Below are positions 1-7,370 of a DNA stretch of 11,678 nt, piece by piece. The notes under the pieces are model-generated. The model was not told where the DNA came from. It worked only from the letters and a program-made list of their open reading frames with translations, and searched no databases. The stretch comes from Sergeia podlipaevii (taxonomy: Eukaryota > Euglenozoa > Kinetoplastea > Trypanosomatida > Trypanosomatidae), in the NCBI GenBank assembly GCA_030849805.1, contig JASANZ010001716.1, forward strand, positions 1-11,678, written 5' to 3'. Numbering within the stretch: position 1 is the first letter of the stretch; every line of letters begins with the position of its first letter. Made by a program: the position numbers and the translations under genes.

Positions 1-216
1 AAACGAGGCATTTGCTTGCCCACTGCTTTTTCCTTTTGTTCTCTCTCCTCTATCCATACGTTTCCAAACTAAGTATAGTTACAAATTTAAGAACTAAAAT
101 AAATAATAATAAAAGGCTCCACAAACAAAACAATAATAAGAAAAAAAGCGTTTTCTGGAGCATTATAAAAGCTCCATTAGTTTAAAAGAAATAATAAAAA
201 AATCCTCTGCCATCAT
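1..216. other. AT-rich 3' flank of the nuclease gene
   Basis: No coding sequence is seen. The stretch follows the nuclease stop codon in mRNA sense, so it probably holds that gene's 3' UTR and the start of the next spacer. The first 60 bases are pyrimidine-rich on the plus strand; the rest is A-rich with TAATAA-type motifs. A small inverted repeat lies at 156-176. No spliced-leader acceptor for another minus-strand gene can be assigned because the window ends here. Confidence 0.6.
156..176 (-). repeat. Small inverted repeat in nuclease 3' flank
   Basis: TGGAGC at 156-161 is the exact reverse complement of GCTCCA at 171-176, with a 9-base AT-rich loop between them. A further GCTCCA copy sits at 115-120 and could pair with the same arm. 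The stem is only 6 bp, so it may be chance in this AT-rich DNA. Confidence 0.3.
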
Positions 217-1131
217 TCAGGACATCTGGATAGGGTCGAGAAGACGGTTCAACAGGTTACCGAGGCGGTGACCGGCAAGGGTGACACGTGCCTCAGTGAT
301 GCGGCGGCAGTTGTAAAGGTAGTCCTGACTCATGGTCGCACCATCATTGCCGCCGATGTAGGTGGTGTTGACGGCGTAGTCATAGCTCTCCTGCGCGACT
401 ACTGCAAAGTCCGACTCAAAGCGCATGGCAGCGGAGAAATGGTACGTCTGCTCCAGGCGGTCAGCAAACAGACGCAGGTCGTAATAGGCGTTCTTGGAGA
501 GGGGGCAGTCCAGCGGTGGGGGGTGCTCCTGGCACATACTGTCCCAGAGTGCGTGCAACTTCATCTTTTTACCAAAAGCAGAGATAGTCTCCGCGTTACC
601 GCCGCTGTCCCCCTTGGGGTACTGCTTGTTAAAGAGAGTAGAGGCGTGTAGGGGCTGGTGCATGTCACCGACGAAGTGAATAAGGTTCGCAAAGGCAAAG
701 TTGATGTTGTACTGTGGGCTAGAGCCCGCATGCTCAATGGCACTCACCATGTCGTTCGCGACATTCACGACGTTGCCTGGGGCAAGGTAGTTGGGTGGCA
801 GAGGAATTTTATCAGGGTTGTAAGGGGTGTCGATGTAGTGCCAAGTCGCCATAGCACTCTGTCCCCAGGAGTGGAGTTCATCGGCCCAGCAAGACAGCTG
901 GACCATATCAGGGTAGTTATCAAAAGGACCACTCTCGCGGAATGAGCTCGCAATTGCATCGGCCTTGAGTAGGTTCTCTGGAGTGAGGCGACGGCGAGCA
1001 ATCTCTGTAACGGTCATGTGGCCCATGCAATACCAGGCGCTGACAGGAACAGGAACAGTGAGCAGCATGACAACAACTGCAAGAACCGCCACGACGACGA
1101 TACGCCGAGCATTGACGCGAAGATGACTCAT
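217..1131 (-). CDS. Secreted class I nuclease, S1/P1 family
   Basis: A 304-residue zinc-dependent nuclease of the S1/P1 family, which includes the trypanosomatid 3'-nucleotidase/nucleases and secreted class I nucleases. Family members cleave single-stranded nucleic acid and 3'-phosphorylated nucleotides; in these purine auxotrophs that supplies salvageable nucleosides. Residues 1-32 form a signal peptide (basic start, Val/Leu-rich core, cleavage expected after Ala32). This leaves Trp33 as the mature N terminus, as in P1 nuclease, where the terminal Trp binds zinc. The other ligands are all present by spacing: His38 (P1 His6), Asp84 (in CWADE), His98 (in WHYID), His152/Asp156/His162 (in IHFVGDMHQPLH) and His193/Asp197 (in LHALWD). 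Cysteines 35, 81, 200, 209 and 275 could form disulfides, and Asn255 is in an N-glycosylation sequon. There is no C-terminal hydrophobic anchor, so a soluble secreted or lysosomal enzyme is likelier than the surface-anchored 3'-nucleotidase. The start is set by the signal peptide; the stop is TGA. Confidence 0.95.
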   Translation of the reverse strand: MSHLRVNARRIVVVAVLAVVVMLLTVPVPVSAWYCMGHMTVTEIARRRLTPENLLKADAIASSFRESGPFDNYPDMVQLSCWADELHSWGQSAMATWHYIDTPYNPDKIPLPPNYLAPGNVVNVANDMVSAIEHAGSSPQYNINFAFANLIHFVGDMHQPLHASTLFNKQYPKGDSGGNAETISAFGKKMKLHALWDSMCQEHPPPLDCPLSKNAYYDLRLFADRLEQTYHFSAAMRFESDFAVVAQESYDYAVNTTYIGGNDGATMSQDYLYNCRRITEARVTLAGHRLGNLLNRLLDPIQMS

Positions 1132-1445
1132 CTGAAAAGTTTCCTTTAAAAAAAGAAAAGATGAATAAAAAGATAAAAAGAAAAAATATAAAAATATAAT
1201 AAATGCCTTTTACTTTGCAAAAAGAATGTTAATAATAATAAACTTTTTTGAATGAAAATTTTAGCTAGTCGCTTTCCTTTTATATAGTTTTTTCAAGGTC
1301 TCATAACAGCCTCGTGGGTCCTTCTTTTCGCTTTGGAAACAAAACTCCATAGATTGAAGCAAAAAATATATGCAAAGTTAGAAAGCATATGTGTGTTAAC
1401 AAATTTTAGCATTCGTAGGTAAAAAAAAAGAAGGGAAAAAGAGAT
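1132..1445 (-). promoter_or_regulatory. Candidate trans-splice acceptor region for nuclease
   Basis: Read on the minus strand, two pyrimidine tracts lie ahead of the nuclease start. The distal one (1421-1445) is the better in composition; the first AG after it is at 1345-1346, giving a 5' leader of about 213 nt with one upstream ATG that opens a three-codon reading frame. The proximal tract (about 1148-1197) is T-rich with interspersed A; its first AG is at 1144-1145, giving a leader of only 12 nt. Another AG directly abuts the ATG. In trypanosomatids the first AG after a tract is usually the acceptor, but which tract is used cannot be decided here. Confidence 0.35.
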
Positions 1446-1599
1446 GGTCAAGAGTGTAAGTTGTTTTGATGTGTAAAATATACAAGCAACACACTCGTCT
1501 TCGCATTTGTATAGTGAGGCTCTTGGGACAGTATAATTGTAAGCCAAGCTGCCGTACGCAAGTTAGAGACGTCATATTCCCTTTCGCCACCAAATAGTA

Positions 1600-1600
<1 letters not shown>

Positions 1601-1630
<30 letters not shown>
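1601..1630. repeat. (CA)15 microsatellite
   Basis: Fifteen uninterrupted CA dinucleotides on the plus strand, (TG)15 in the sense of the flanking genes. It lies mid-spacer between kinesin and nuclease and could fall in the kinesin 3' UTR. Such tracts are common in trypanosomatid spacers and vary in length between strains. Confidence 0.95.
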
Positions 1631-1632
<2 letters not shown>

Positions 1633-2179
1633 ACTCACGTCGCCTTTCGCCAATGACTTTGGTGTGAGCGCGCTTTTGGATGTACGCAGAAATGCAAATA
1701 TGAGAGAAAAGGGAACAGTTGTAGATATATATGAACGTGATTCTTTGTTTTATGTAGCCTTCATTCTATCTCTTCCCGCTCTCTCCTTCTATGAGATCAC
1801 ACAGCAATACTAGCGTCCTCAACGGTAGCAAGGTGGTTGGTAAGCCACCCGTACATGTGTCAAGTAATACGCAAAAGTCAACTCCCTCATCTCCCTCTCC
1901 CTCTCGCATTCTTATCTCTCTTGTCTTTATCCCGGTGTTTAGTTCTCACAGTGCATTGCTTGGGAAACATCAAAGAAAAGATATGACTATACAACAAAAA
2001 TAGCTATAGCAAAAAGGGAGGAGAGAGGAAAGGACAAGCAAAGTGACCGAATTGTGTCTTTATAACGAATCAAAAGATAAAAAAGATTATCAACGAATGC
2101 AAAGGCAAACACTCTTCATACCAGCAGCTATCCGCCAACGCATCCATTTTAAACAGAAATTTGAGGATTTAAATAAAAG

Positions 2180-2300
2180 CACCTCACAAAAAAAAAAGCC
2201 GCAAAAGGTATGCATGAAAAGAATAATAGAAAAAAAAAAACAATCAAAAAAAAAAAGCGGAAGTCAGAGAGAAAGGGGGGAGCAAGAAAGCAGGAAACAT
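2180..2300 (-). promoter_or_regulatory. Strong polypyrimidine block in spacer (mRNA sense)
   Basis: Several runs of A on the plus strand, interspersed with G, read as T/C-rich tracts on the minus strand and include two runs of about ten T. Such tracts direct trans-splicing and couple it to polyadenylation of the upstream transcript. This block may mark the 3' end of the kinesin mRNA, about 600 nt past its stop, or a distal acceptor for the nuclease. No gene start follows closely, so the role is inferred. Confidence 0.3.
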
Positions 2301-2497
2301 GCAAAAGTGCCCCTTCAGTACTCACTCTTCTTTATTCCACTCATTCGTATTACGTATCACAGAAGACACCGCGCACAAAACAAGCGAACAAGCAAAACAT
2401 CTTCGATATGTATTGGTGCATGTATGTACGAATGTGACCGTACTTCCCTCACTCATAAATGCATATCACACGTGCAATAATCTGGGTGGTGAACATC

Positions 2498-2498
2498 N
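2498..2498. other. Ambiguous base (N)
   Basis: A single N is present in the spacer sequence. It falls in no called gene and has no effect on the coding calls; it marks an unresolved base or polymorphic site in the source assembly. Confidence 0.99.
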
Positions 2499-2726
2499 AA
2501 CCTCCTGAACCACAGCAGCAAAAGGTATGTATACCAACTCCCGGTCGCAATGTTAGCTCACACAAGTAAAAAAAAAAAATGTATGCTATATATATTGGCA
2601 TAACAGACCAACAATACAGAAAACAATTTAAAAAGCGCAAATACAATGTAACCTCATTCTCTTCATCCAAGCGCTGGCTTTTAAAAAAAAGAGCGGAAAG
2701 AAAAACAGATGTACCAAGATAAACTG

Positions 2727-2740
2727 GTGTGTGTGTGTGT
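2727..2740. repeat. (GT)7 microsatellite
   Basis: Seven GT dinucleotides on the plus strand, (AC)7 in mRNA sense, about 130 bases past the kinesin stop codon and so probably within its 3' UTR. Confidence 0.85.
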
Positions 2741-2837
2741 GACCGCACTGCAGCTCACCAGTCCAGCACTCCTCTTCAAAGGAAAGCCCAACAGAAGCAA
2801 CAAAGAACCAGCGGGGTACACTGCCGGTGGCACCCCT

Positions 2838-2858
2838 CGCCTCCCCCCCCCTCCACCT
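2838..2858 (-). promoter_or_regulatory. G-rich run after kinesin stop codon
   Basis: In mRNA sense, a run of nine G (2843-2851) is flanked by further GG and GGGG groups within about 25 nt, beginning about 13 nt past the kinesin TAG. The composition could form an RNA G-quadruplex in the 3' UTR. It could equally be a simple slippage-prone homopolymer; no function is demonstrated. Confidence 0.4.
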
Positions 2859-2870
2859 ACTTTTTCTGTA

Positions 2871-5800
2871 CTACTCGCGGTGAGTAACGCCAAAGGCAGT
2901 TGCCGGCGTAAACTTCTCATCAAACACCAAATTCATCTGTTGAAGCAGCATCCACACTCGAGACAGCCGGAAGATGTCAAGCCCAAGGGCAGGCAACAAA
3001 AAGCGGAGCTCACCCTTGGTCAGGTAGAGCGCACCTTTGTCGCTAATTTTCGGAGCATGAATACCACCAAGAATCACATGTGCCTTCTTAGCGTCGTTGC
3101 TGCAGCTCTCAAGCACCTGCAGCGTCTTCGCAGCTTTGCGCTGAATCGCCTTCTTGAGTGCAAGATAGTCCATGGGGTAGATGTAGTTGCCCTCGCAAAG
3201 CTCTGCCTCAAAGAAGGTGAGGCGATCAAAGCCCTGCTCCTTGGTCACGTCCAGCTTTCCGCCCCAAGCAGGGTCCACTCCAACCAAATGTGAGAGGCCC
3301 ACCACCCAGGCTTCAAAGTCGGGCAGTGTATCGGCAATCATGTCCACCGTCCTACCGCCACTCTTGAGACCTACGGTGAAACACCTGAAGAAGGCTGGGT
3401 CGCTCGCTGTGATCGGGTGTCTCCTGAACACTTTGCTAAAGCACCCAAGCTGAAGATAACTAACCGCGTCAAGTTGCACGGAGGAGCGGTCGGAGTTCTT
3501 GCCTTTGGGTTCCATCCACAGCAACTCCTTCTTTCCTCGTGCCGTGGAGACCCAGAAAAGCCGCCGGTGCGGCTTTCCGTTTCGGCCGTGCTTCATCATC
3601 TCCGTCCCAACTCGCAAGAAGCGGATAAGGTCGGCCACCAATGTGGGGGAGTCGTACACCTGCTGTAGGTAGCGCTGACTCTCTTGCTCCTTGGTAAGCT
3701 TCTTTCCGTTCGCATCCGCCTCGGCGACGTCCTCGTCGTTGACCTCCGGCGGCGCTGGACGCTTTGACTTTGCCTCCTTCTTCTTCTTCTTTTCCTTCGT
3801 CTTTTCGGGAGTATCCTCGGGATCATCGCCGTTTTGCTCCTCCTCTTGATCCTCTCCAGTTTCCGTGTGCATTTCAGCACCAGTTGCAATTGCAGCCTCA
3901 TCTATTCCTATTTGCTGTTGTTGCTGTTGTTGATCCTCACCCTGTGTGTCGTGGCTCTCAAGACGCTTTCTTGATTTCTTTTCCTTCTTTGGTTTCTTAG
4001 CAATCTCGTCTGCCCGTTCTACGGTGTCGTCCTCATCGCCTAGCGGAGAGGCCGGGGACACGGTGGCAACCGGAGGCACGTTCTCCTCGCCCGCTACCGG
4101 ATCCTCGCCTGCTTCCGGCGGTGCACGATGTTTCCTTCTGCGTTTCTCTGCCTTCGCTTCGTCAACGCTACTCTTCCCATTCGTGGTAAGGGTATCCCCC
4201 GCTTGTGGCTGGGTAGGTACATTCACGATTTTCTCCGCATGATCACCGTCGAGGTTTCCATCTATCCAATTGGAGGCGTGTGGACGTGGAGCGGTCTCGT
4301 CAAACTCGGTGTCGCTGCTGCCACCGCTCGTCACGGTGCGCTCCTCTTCACCAAGGCGTTCGCCTTCAAGAAGATCGTCTGCGGACTGAGCAGCTGCTCC
4401 GTAATCGCCGCCCATGATGTTCCGCTTCCGTCGCGACTCCGCAGCGTGGTGGGAGTTCTCGCCATCGCTATCGTCGGAACTCACAAATGAAATCGCGTGC
4501 GCCTGCTCCTGGCAGGGTTCAAACGCAGCTGAGCGCTTGGCTATACGACCTGGCAGCATAGGCGGGTACAGTTGCTCGGCACCAAGAAGCTGATTGCTGA
4601 GCCCATCCACGTCGTGCCACTTCCACTGCGATTTGGCAGGAATCAGCCCCTCAGCAATATCAACAGAGCGGTCTACCAAAAAGCTGAGGATGTCATACAA
4701 CAGTGTGCCTTCCGTCACTAACGTGGAGCTAAGCAGCTTCATGCGGCGCACCTGCGCACGCTGGCGGCCAGTAGCCGCAAGGCGCGATACGTAGAGAGAG
4801 TACATGCGGCTCTGCTCGGTGGCGTGAGCGTAGAAACTCTCTACTAGGGCATGCGTTGCTTCTTCAGTAGGCCCGGCAAGAGCTGGATTGACCGACCTGA
4901 TGTCATCCGCTCCATCCATCGGTTTTGATGTCTTTACCGCCTCGATTTCTGCTTCCAGCGCTGAAACCTCCGCATCAGCCTGTGCCACTACTGCGCGTTG
5001 CTCATCCCCAGTCTCCTCCAGCTTCAGCCGCAGCTTCTTCGCCTTCTTGGTCTCATGCAAGCGCTCCTCCTGCTCCGCCTCACGCTCCTCGGCCTCTTTC
5101 TTGGAGGCCTTCTTCTGGCGCTTCGCAGCGCGTGCCACCTCCTCGTACTCCTCAATGAGTGAGTTCATGTGCAGTACAAACTTTTCAACCTCTGCATCAC
5201 GCTCCGCTGCAGCCGCTGTCTCCATCTTGGCCACCTCTTCCTGCTCCTTACGTGCCACAATGTCTGGCCCCGCCAGGCGAAGCTCAATAATAGCTGCATC
5301 GCGCTCTTGTTGAATGGAGGTCCCCTTTTCCTTCGCCAGCGCCCTCACTGCTGCGGGTTTGTAGTAGTACTGAGCAGCCAAAATGCGCATCTCAGCAGTG
5401 AGCTCCTCGTTAAGTTTTAGCGCCGTCAAGAAACGCTCCTCTTCAGCAGGATCGCTAAAGCCTGCCACCTGGCCCGCCTTGAGGCCCTTCACCCGATCGC
5501 AAAACCGCAGTGTACCAAGAGACTCCTGCGCACTGTTGGCTGGGGGTGCGACCTGGCCAATGAGAAGCAGACGGGAGGTGGTTTCTACAAAAGATGGCTT
5601 GAGCAGCTTGGTCAGCTTAGACTCACGAAAAGGAATGTGTGGATTCTGCACGTACATGGCGTTGATAACCGTGCCGAGGGTAGAGAGCGACTTATTAATG
5701 GCCTGCGCCTCGGTCATCGCCTGCCCCGTCACCCCGGACCGCTTCACGCGCTCACTACCGGCAAGATCAACGAGTGCGATACGCGAGCGAGTAAGACCAG

Positions 5801-6548
5801 GGACGGAGTTCTTGATGGGAATCCCATTTTCATCTATGAGTTGCGCCAGTGCGGGTGGTTCTGCGCACTGGTCCGCGGGGATTTGAAAAAGGTCGATAAA
5901 AAAAAGCGCGTGACTGCGCGAACTGCTGTCGTTCATCTTTGTTGAAGTGACAGACCGAAAAGAGTTGGCGATACGAAAGTCTTTCACAACATCCGCCATA
6001 TTGCTCACCTCAACAGTGGTGATGCCCATCGTCAGTGTCTCCTCAGGTGTTTCTCGCAGTTTTAACTTCTTCTTGTTAGACAGAAGGTCCATGACCTCCT
6101 CTACGTACAACTCAAGCGCAGAGAGCGAAATAGTGATGTGCATGCGGCCCTTCATGGCAGTCCTGTAGCTAAACAAGTCGTGAAACACGCGCAGGAACAC
6201 GCCAGCCTTATCCGTAATTCTGCCATCATCGGGCATGCTACCAAGGATCGTATAGGTCTTACCAGAGCCTGTTTGACCGTACGTAAAAACAGTTGTGTTG
6301 AACCCCGATAGCGAGTGATCGACTAGCTCCTGCACGCTTTCTTCGTATACAGCACATTGGTCATCCTGCTCATCAAAGACGTAGTCAAATTGAAACGTGG
6401 CCGCCTCGCCCATGTTCGCTGCATTTTCTTCGGGTTTGATTATAATAGTTCGGTCATCATTCGCCTTGCGAGCGCACACAGGCTCGTAACGTTCACGTTC
6501 AATGGGAGGTCGGATACGCACTGCCACTGAAATACGCTGTTCAGACAT
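2871..6548 (-). CDS. Kinesin, N-terminal motor with C-terminal PH-like domain
   Basis: A 1225-residue microtubule motor. The kinesin motor domain spans about residues 4-357, with P-loop GQTGSGKT at 91-98, switch I NDSSSRSH at 206-213, switch II DLAGSE at 261-266, NKSLSTLG at 285-292 and the microtubule-binding segment HIPFRESKLTKLL at 304-316. All nucleotide-binding residues are intact, so it should be an active ATPase. The segment between switch I and switch II is about 20 residues longer than in conventional kinesin. Residues 430-540 are an E/K/A-rich coiled coil (likely dimerisation), 560-675 a probably folded region I do not recognise, and 684-955 a disordered acidic/basic linker with a 7-Gln run at 873-879 and basic clusters (706-709, 802-807). 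Residues 968-1089 resemble a PH domain, with a basic patch at 986-996 and the expected C-terminal-helix Trp at 1081. Residues 1164-1205 look weakly EF-hand-like. A plus-end-directed motor carrying a membrane or phosphoinositide cargo is the natural inference. The start fits the usual short N terminus before the first motor strand, has G at -3, and no ATG lies in the 170 nt upstream. The family assignment is firm; the subfamily is not. Confidence 0.95.
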   Translation of the reverse strand: MSEQRISVAVRIRPPIERERYEPVCARKANDDRTIIIKPEENAANMGEAATFQFDYVFDEQDDQCAVYEESVQELVDHSLSGFNTTVFTYGQTGSGKTYTILGSMPDDGRITDKAGVFLRVFHDLFSYRTAMKGRMHITISLSALELYVEEVMDLLSNKKKLKLRETPEETLTMGITTVEVSNMADVVKDFRIANSFRSVTSTKMNDSSSRSHALFFIDLFQIPADQCAEPPALAQLIDENGIPIKNSVPGLTRSRIALVDLAGSERVKRSGVTGQAMTEAQAINKSLSTLGTVINAMYVQNPHIPFRESKLTKLLKPSFVETTSRLLLIGQVAPPANSAQESLGTLRFCDRVKGLKAGQVAGFSDPAEEERFLTALKLNEELTAEMRILAAQYYYKPAAVRALAKEKGTSIQQERDAAIIELRLAGPDIVARKEQEEVAKMETAAAAERDAEVEKFVLHMNSLIEEYEEVARAAKRQKKASKKEAEEREAEQEERLHETKKAKKLRLKLEETGDEQRAVVAQADAEVSALEAEIEAVKTSKPMDGADDIRSVNPALAGPTEEATHALVESFYAHATEQSRMYSLYVSRLAATGRQRAQVRRMKLLSSTLVTEGTLLYDILSFLVDRSVDIAEGLIPAKSQWKWHDVDGLSNQLLGAEQLYPPMLPGRIAKRSAAFEPCQEQAHAISFVSSDDSDGENSHHAAESRRKRNIMGGDYGAAAQSADDLLEGERLGEEERTVTSGGSSDTEFDETAPRPHASNWIDGNLDGDHAEKIVNVPTQPQAGDTLTTNGKSSVDEAKAEKRRRKHRAPPEAGEDPVAGEENVPPVATVSPASPLGDEDDTVERADEIAKKPKKEKKSRKRLESHDTQGEDQQQQQQQIGIDEAAIATGAEMHTETGEDQEEEQNGDDPEDTPEKTKEKKKKKEAKSKRPAPPEVNDEDVAEADANGKKLTKEQESQRYLQQVYDSPTLVADLIRFLRVGTEMMKHGRNGKPHRRLFWVSTARGKKELLWMEPKGKNSDRSSVQLDAVSYLQLGCFSKVFRRHPITASDPAFFRCFTVGLKSGGRTVDMIADTLPDFEAWVVGLSHLVGVDPAWGGKLDVTKEQGFDRLTFFEAELCEGNYIYPMDYLALKKAIQRKAAKTLQVLESCSNDAKKAHVILGGIHAPKISDKGALYLTKGELRFLLPALGLDIFRLSRVWMLLQQMNLVFDEKFTPATAFGVTHRE

Positions 6549-6722
6549 TCCTCTCTCTATCTATGTATATATAACTTTGTACTTACCACGAAACAAAGTG
6601 CTTTATTCTTCTTCTTTTTATTTTTCTCCTTTTATTTATTGGTGCGGATGCTTCTCTCCTCTCTCTCTGTTGTGTATGACAACGCACGCTCTCTCTTTTA
6701 CAGGCACAAGTACAAGGAAGCG

Positions 6723-6775
6723 CTTGGAAAGATGCAAAGCAGCAGCAACAACAACAACAGAAAGAGACAGTAATC
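6723..6775 (-). promoter_or_regulatory. Candidate trans-splice acceptor for kinesin
   Basis: On the minus strand a T/C-rich tract with interspersed G (about 6730-6775, including CTG/TTG triplet repeats) is followed by AG at 6723-6724, giving a 5' leader of about 174 nt without any ATG. An alternative with a purer T tract is AG at 6819-6820 after the tract at 6829-6880. The choice is inference from tract position. Confidence 0.4.
6739..6760. repeat. Short CAG/CAA triplet tract
   Basis: An imperfect triplet repeat on the plus strand (GCA/ACA units) just upstream of the kinesin gene in mRNA sense. It contributes the CTG/TTG part of the candidate pyrimidine tract and does not lie in a coding region. 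Confidence 0.6.
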
Positions 6776-7344
6776 TTGCAGCGAATCCGTAACTCAACTC
6801 GTCTGCTTGTTAGTCCCACTTAAAACTAAAAAAAGAAGTGATAAATAAAAAACACGCAAAAAAAAAAAAGAAACTTTCAAATAAATCCTCAACCTGGACA
6901 CAAGCTTATGTATGTAATATATATGTGCAAAAATAATAATTATAATAATAAAAATACCTACTCTACTGTCAAAGGACAAAAAAAAAAGGATTTATTGAAA
7001 GAAAACAAAAGCAGTCTGAAAAAAAATATGCAATTAGATTTTGCTCAAGGCAAGACGGGATGAATGGGATGTGTACATTATACGATCTTGTGTACCTGTA
7101 AGCACCAGATAGAGAGGAAGATAAAAAGTTATTTTTTTGATTTCTTTTTTAAAAAAAATATTCTTAAAGCCAATATGATGATGATTGTGATGGAAACAAT
7201 GTCGCATCAGCCGAGGATGATAATAATGATAAAGTAGTGATAAAACAGAGAAGACGTTTAGCTGTAGGCAATGGCTTGTACATGGGTGCAGGCATTTCAC
7301 CATCCTCGCAGCAGCTATCTCCGCCTCTTTTCTTTTCTTTTCTG

Positions 7345-7370
7345 AGGTGTTATCAGACCGAATAACACCT
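7345..7370 (-). promoter_or_regulatory. Perfect stem-loop on the stop codon of the unknown protein gene
   Basis: AGGTGTTAT at 7345-7353 is the exact reverse complement of ATAACACCT at 7362-7370, with an 8-base loop. In mRNA sense the 5' arm begins with the last two bases of the TAG stop codon (7369-7371), so the hairpin marks the coding/3' UTR boundary and is followed by an AAAAG-repeat stretch. Nine perfect pairs beat the usual background here, but no known element matches. In-frame readthrough would meet another TAG within about 20 codons, so a readthrough role is unlikely. Confidence 0.55.

Larger units (their letters stand above)
1132..2870. other. Long AT-rich spacer between kinesin and nuclease
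   Basis: About 1.7 kb with no believable gene. In mRNA sense it should hold the kinesin 3' UTR, its polyadenylation site and the nuclease 5' leader. It contains a (CA)15 microsatellite, a (GT)7 tract, a C-rich run next to the kinesin stop, CT-rich stretches on the plus strand (about 1740-1790 and 1880-1935) and strong A-rich runs at about 2180-2260, which are T-rich in mRNA sense. The plus-strand reading frame around 2044-2480 is built mainly from A-runs (Lys codons) and starts at a non-ATG codon, so it is not counted as a gene. Confidence 0.7.
6549..7368. other. Spacer between unknown protein gene and kinesin
   Basis: About 820 bases, AT-rich, with no gene. In mRNA sense it holds the 3' UTR of the unknown protein gene, then T-rich tracts (about 6820-6880 and others), then the kinesin 5' leader. 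The leader next to the kinesin start is purine-rich in mRNA sense because the plus strand is CT-rich at 6600-6710. An 89-codon minus-strand reading frame at 7034-7303 is rich in His, Leu and Phe, is out of frame with its neighbour and resembles nothing known; it is treated as chance. Confidence 0.65.

Noticed and set aside
2044..2480. A 145-codon plus-strand reading frame in the kinesin-nuclease spacer
   Set aside because: It begins at a non-ATG codon, owes its Lys/Arg richness to A-runs, lies opposite to all real genes and shows no recognisable domain.
2709..3293. A 194-codon plus-strand reading frame
   Set aside because: It overlaps the kinesin tail in antisense, including conserved PH/EF-like codons, and its product is low in recognisable features.
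4888..5313. A Ser/Ala-rich plus-strand reading frame of 141 codons
   Set aside because: It is the antisense image of the kinesin coiled-coil region, where repetitive Glu/Lys/Ala codons keep the opposite strand open.
6600..6711. A plus-strand CT-rich stretch ending in TTTTACAG, like a splice acceptor
   Set aside because: It is on the strand opposite the genes and no plus-strand coding sequence follows, so it is most likely the complement of a purine-rich leader.
7176..7260. A possible C/D-box snoRNA (ATGATGA motif near 7177)
   Set aside because: No matching D box with terminal stem lies at a suitable distance; the ATGATGA belongs to a simple GAT/AAT-rich stretch.
7034..7303. An 89-codon minus-strand reading frame after the unknown protein gene
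   Set aside because: It is in a different frame from the upstream gene, composed of His/Leu/Phe-rich AT-derived sequence, and probably 3' UTR; no family resemblance.
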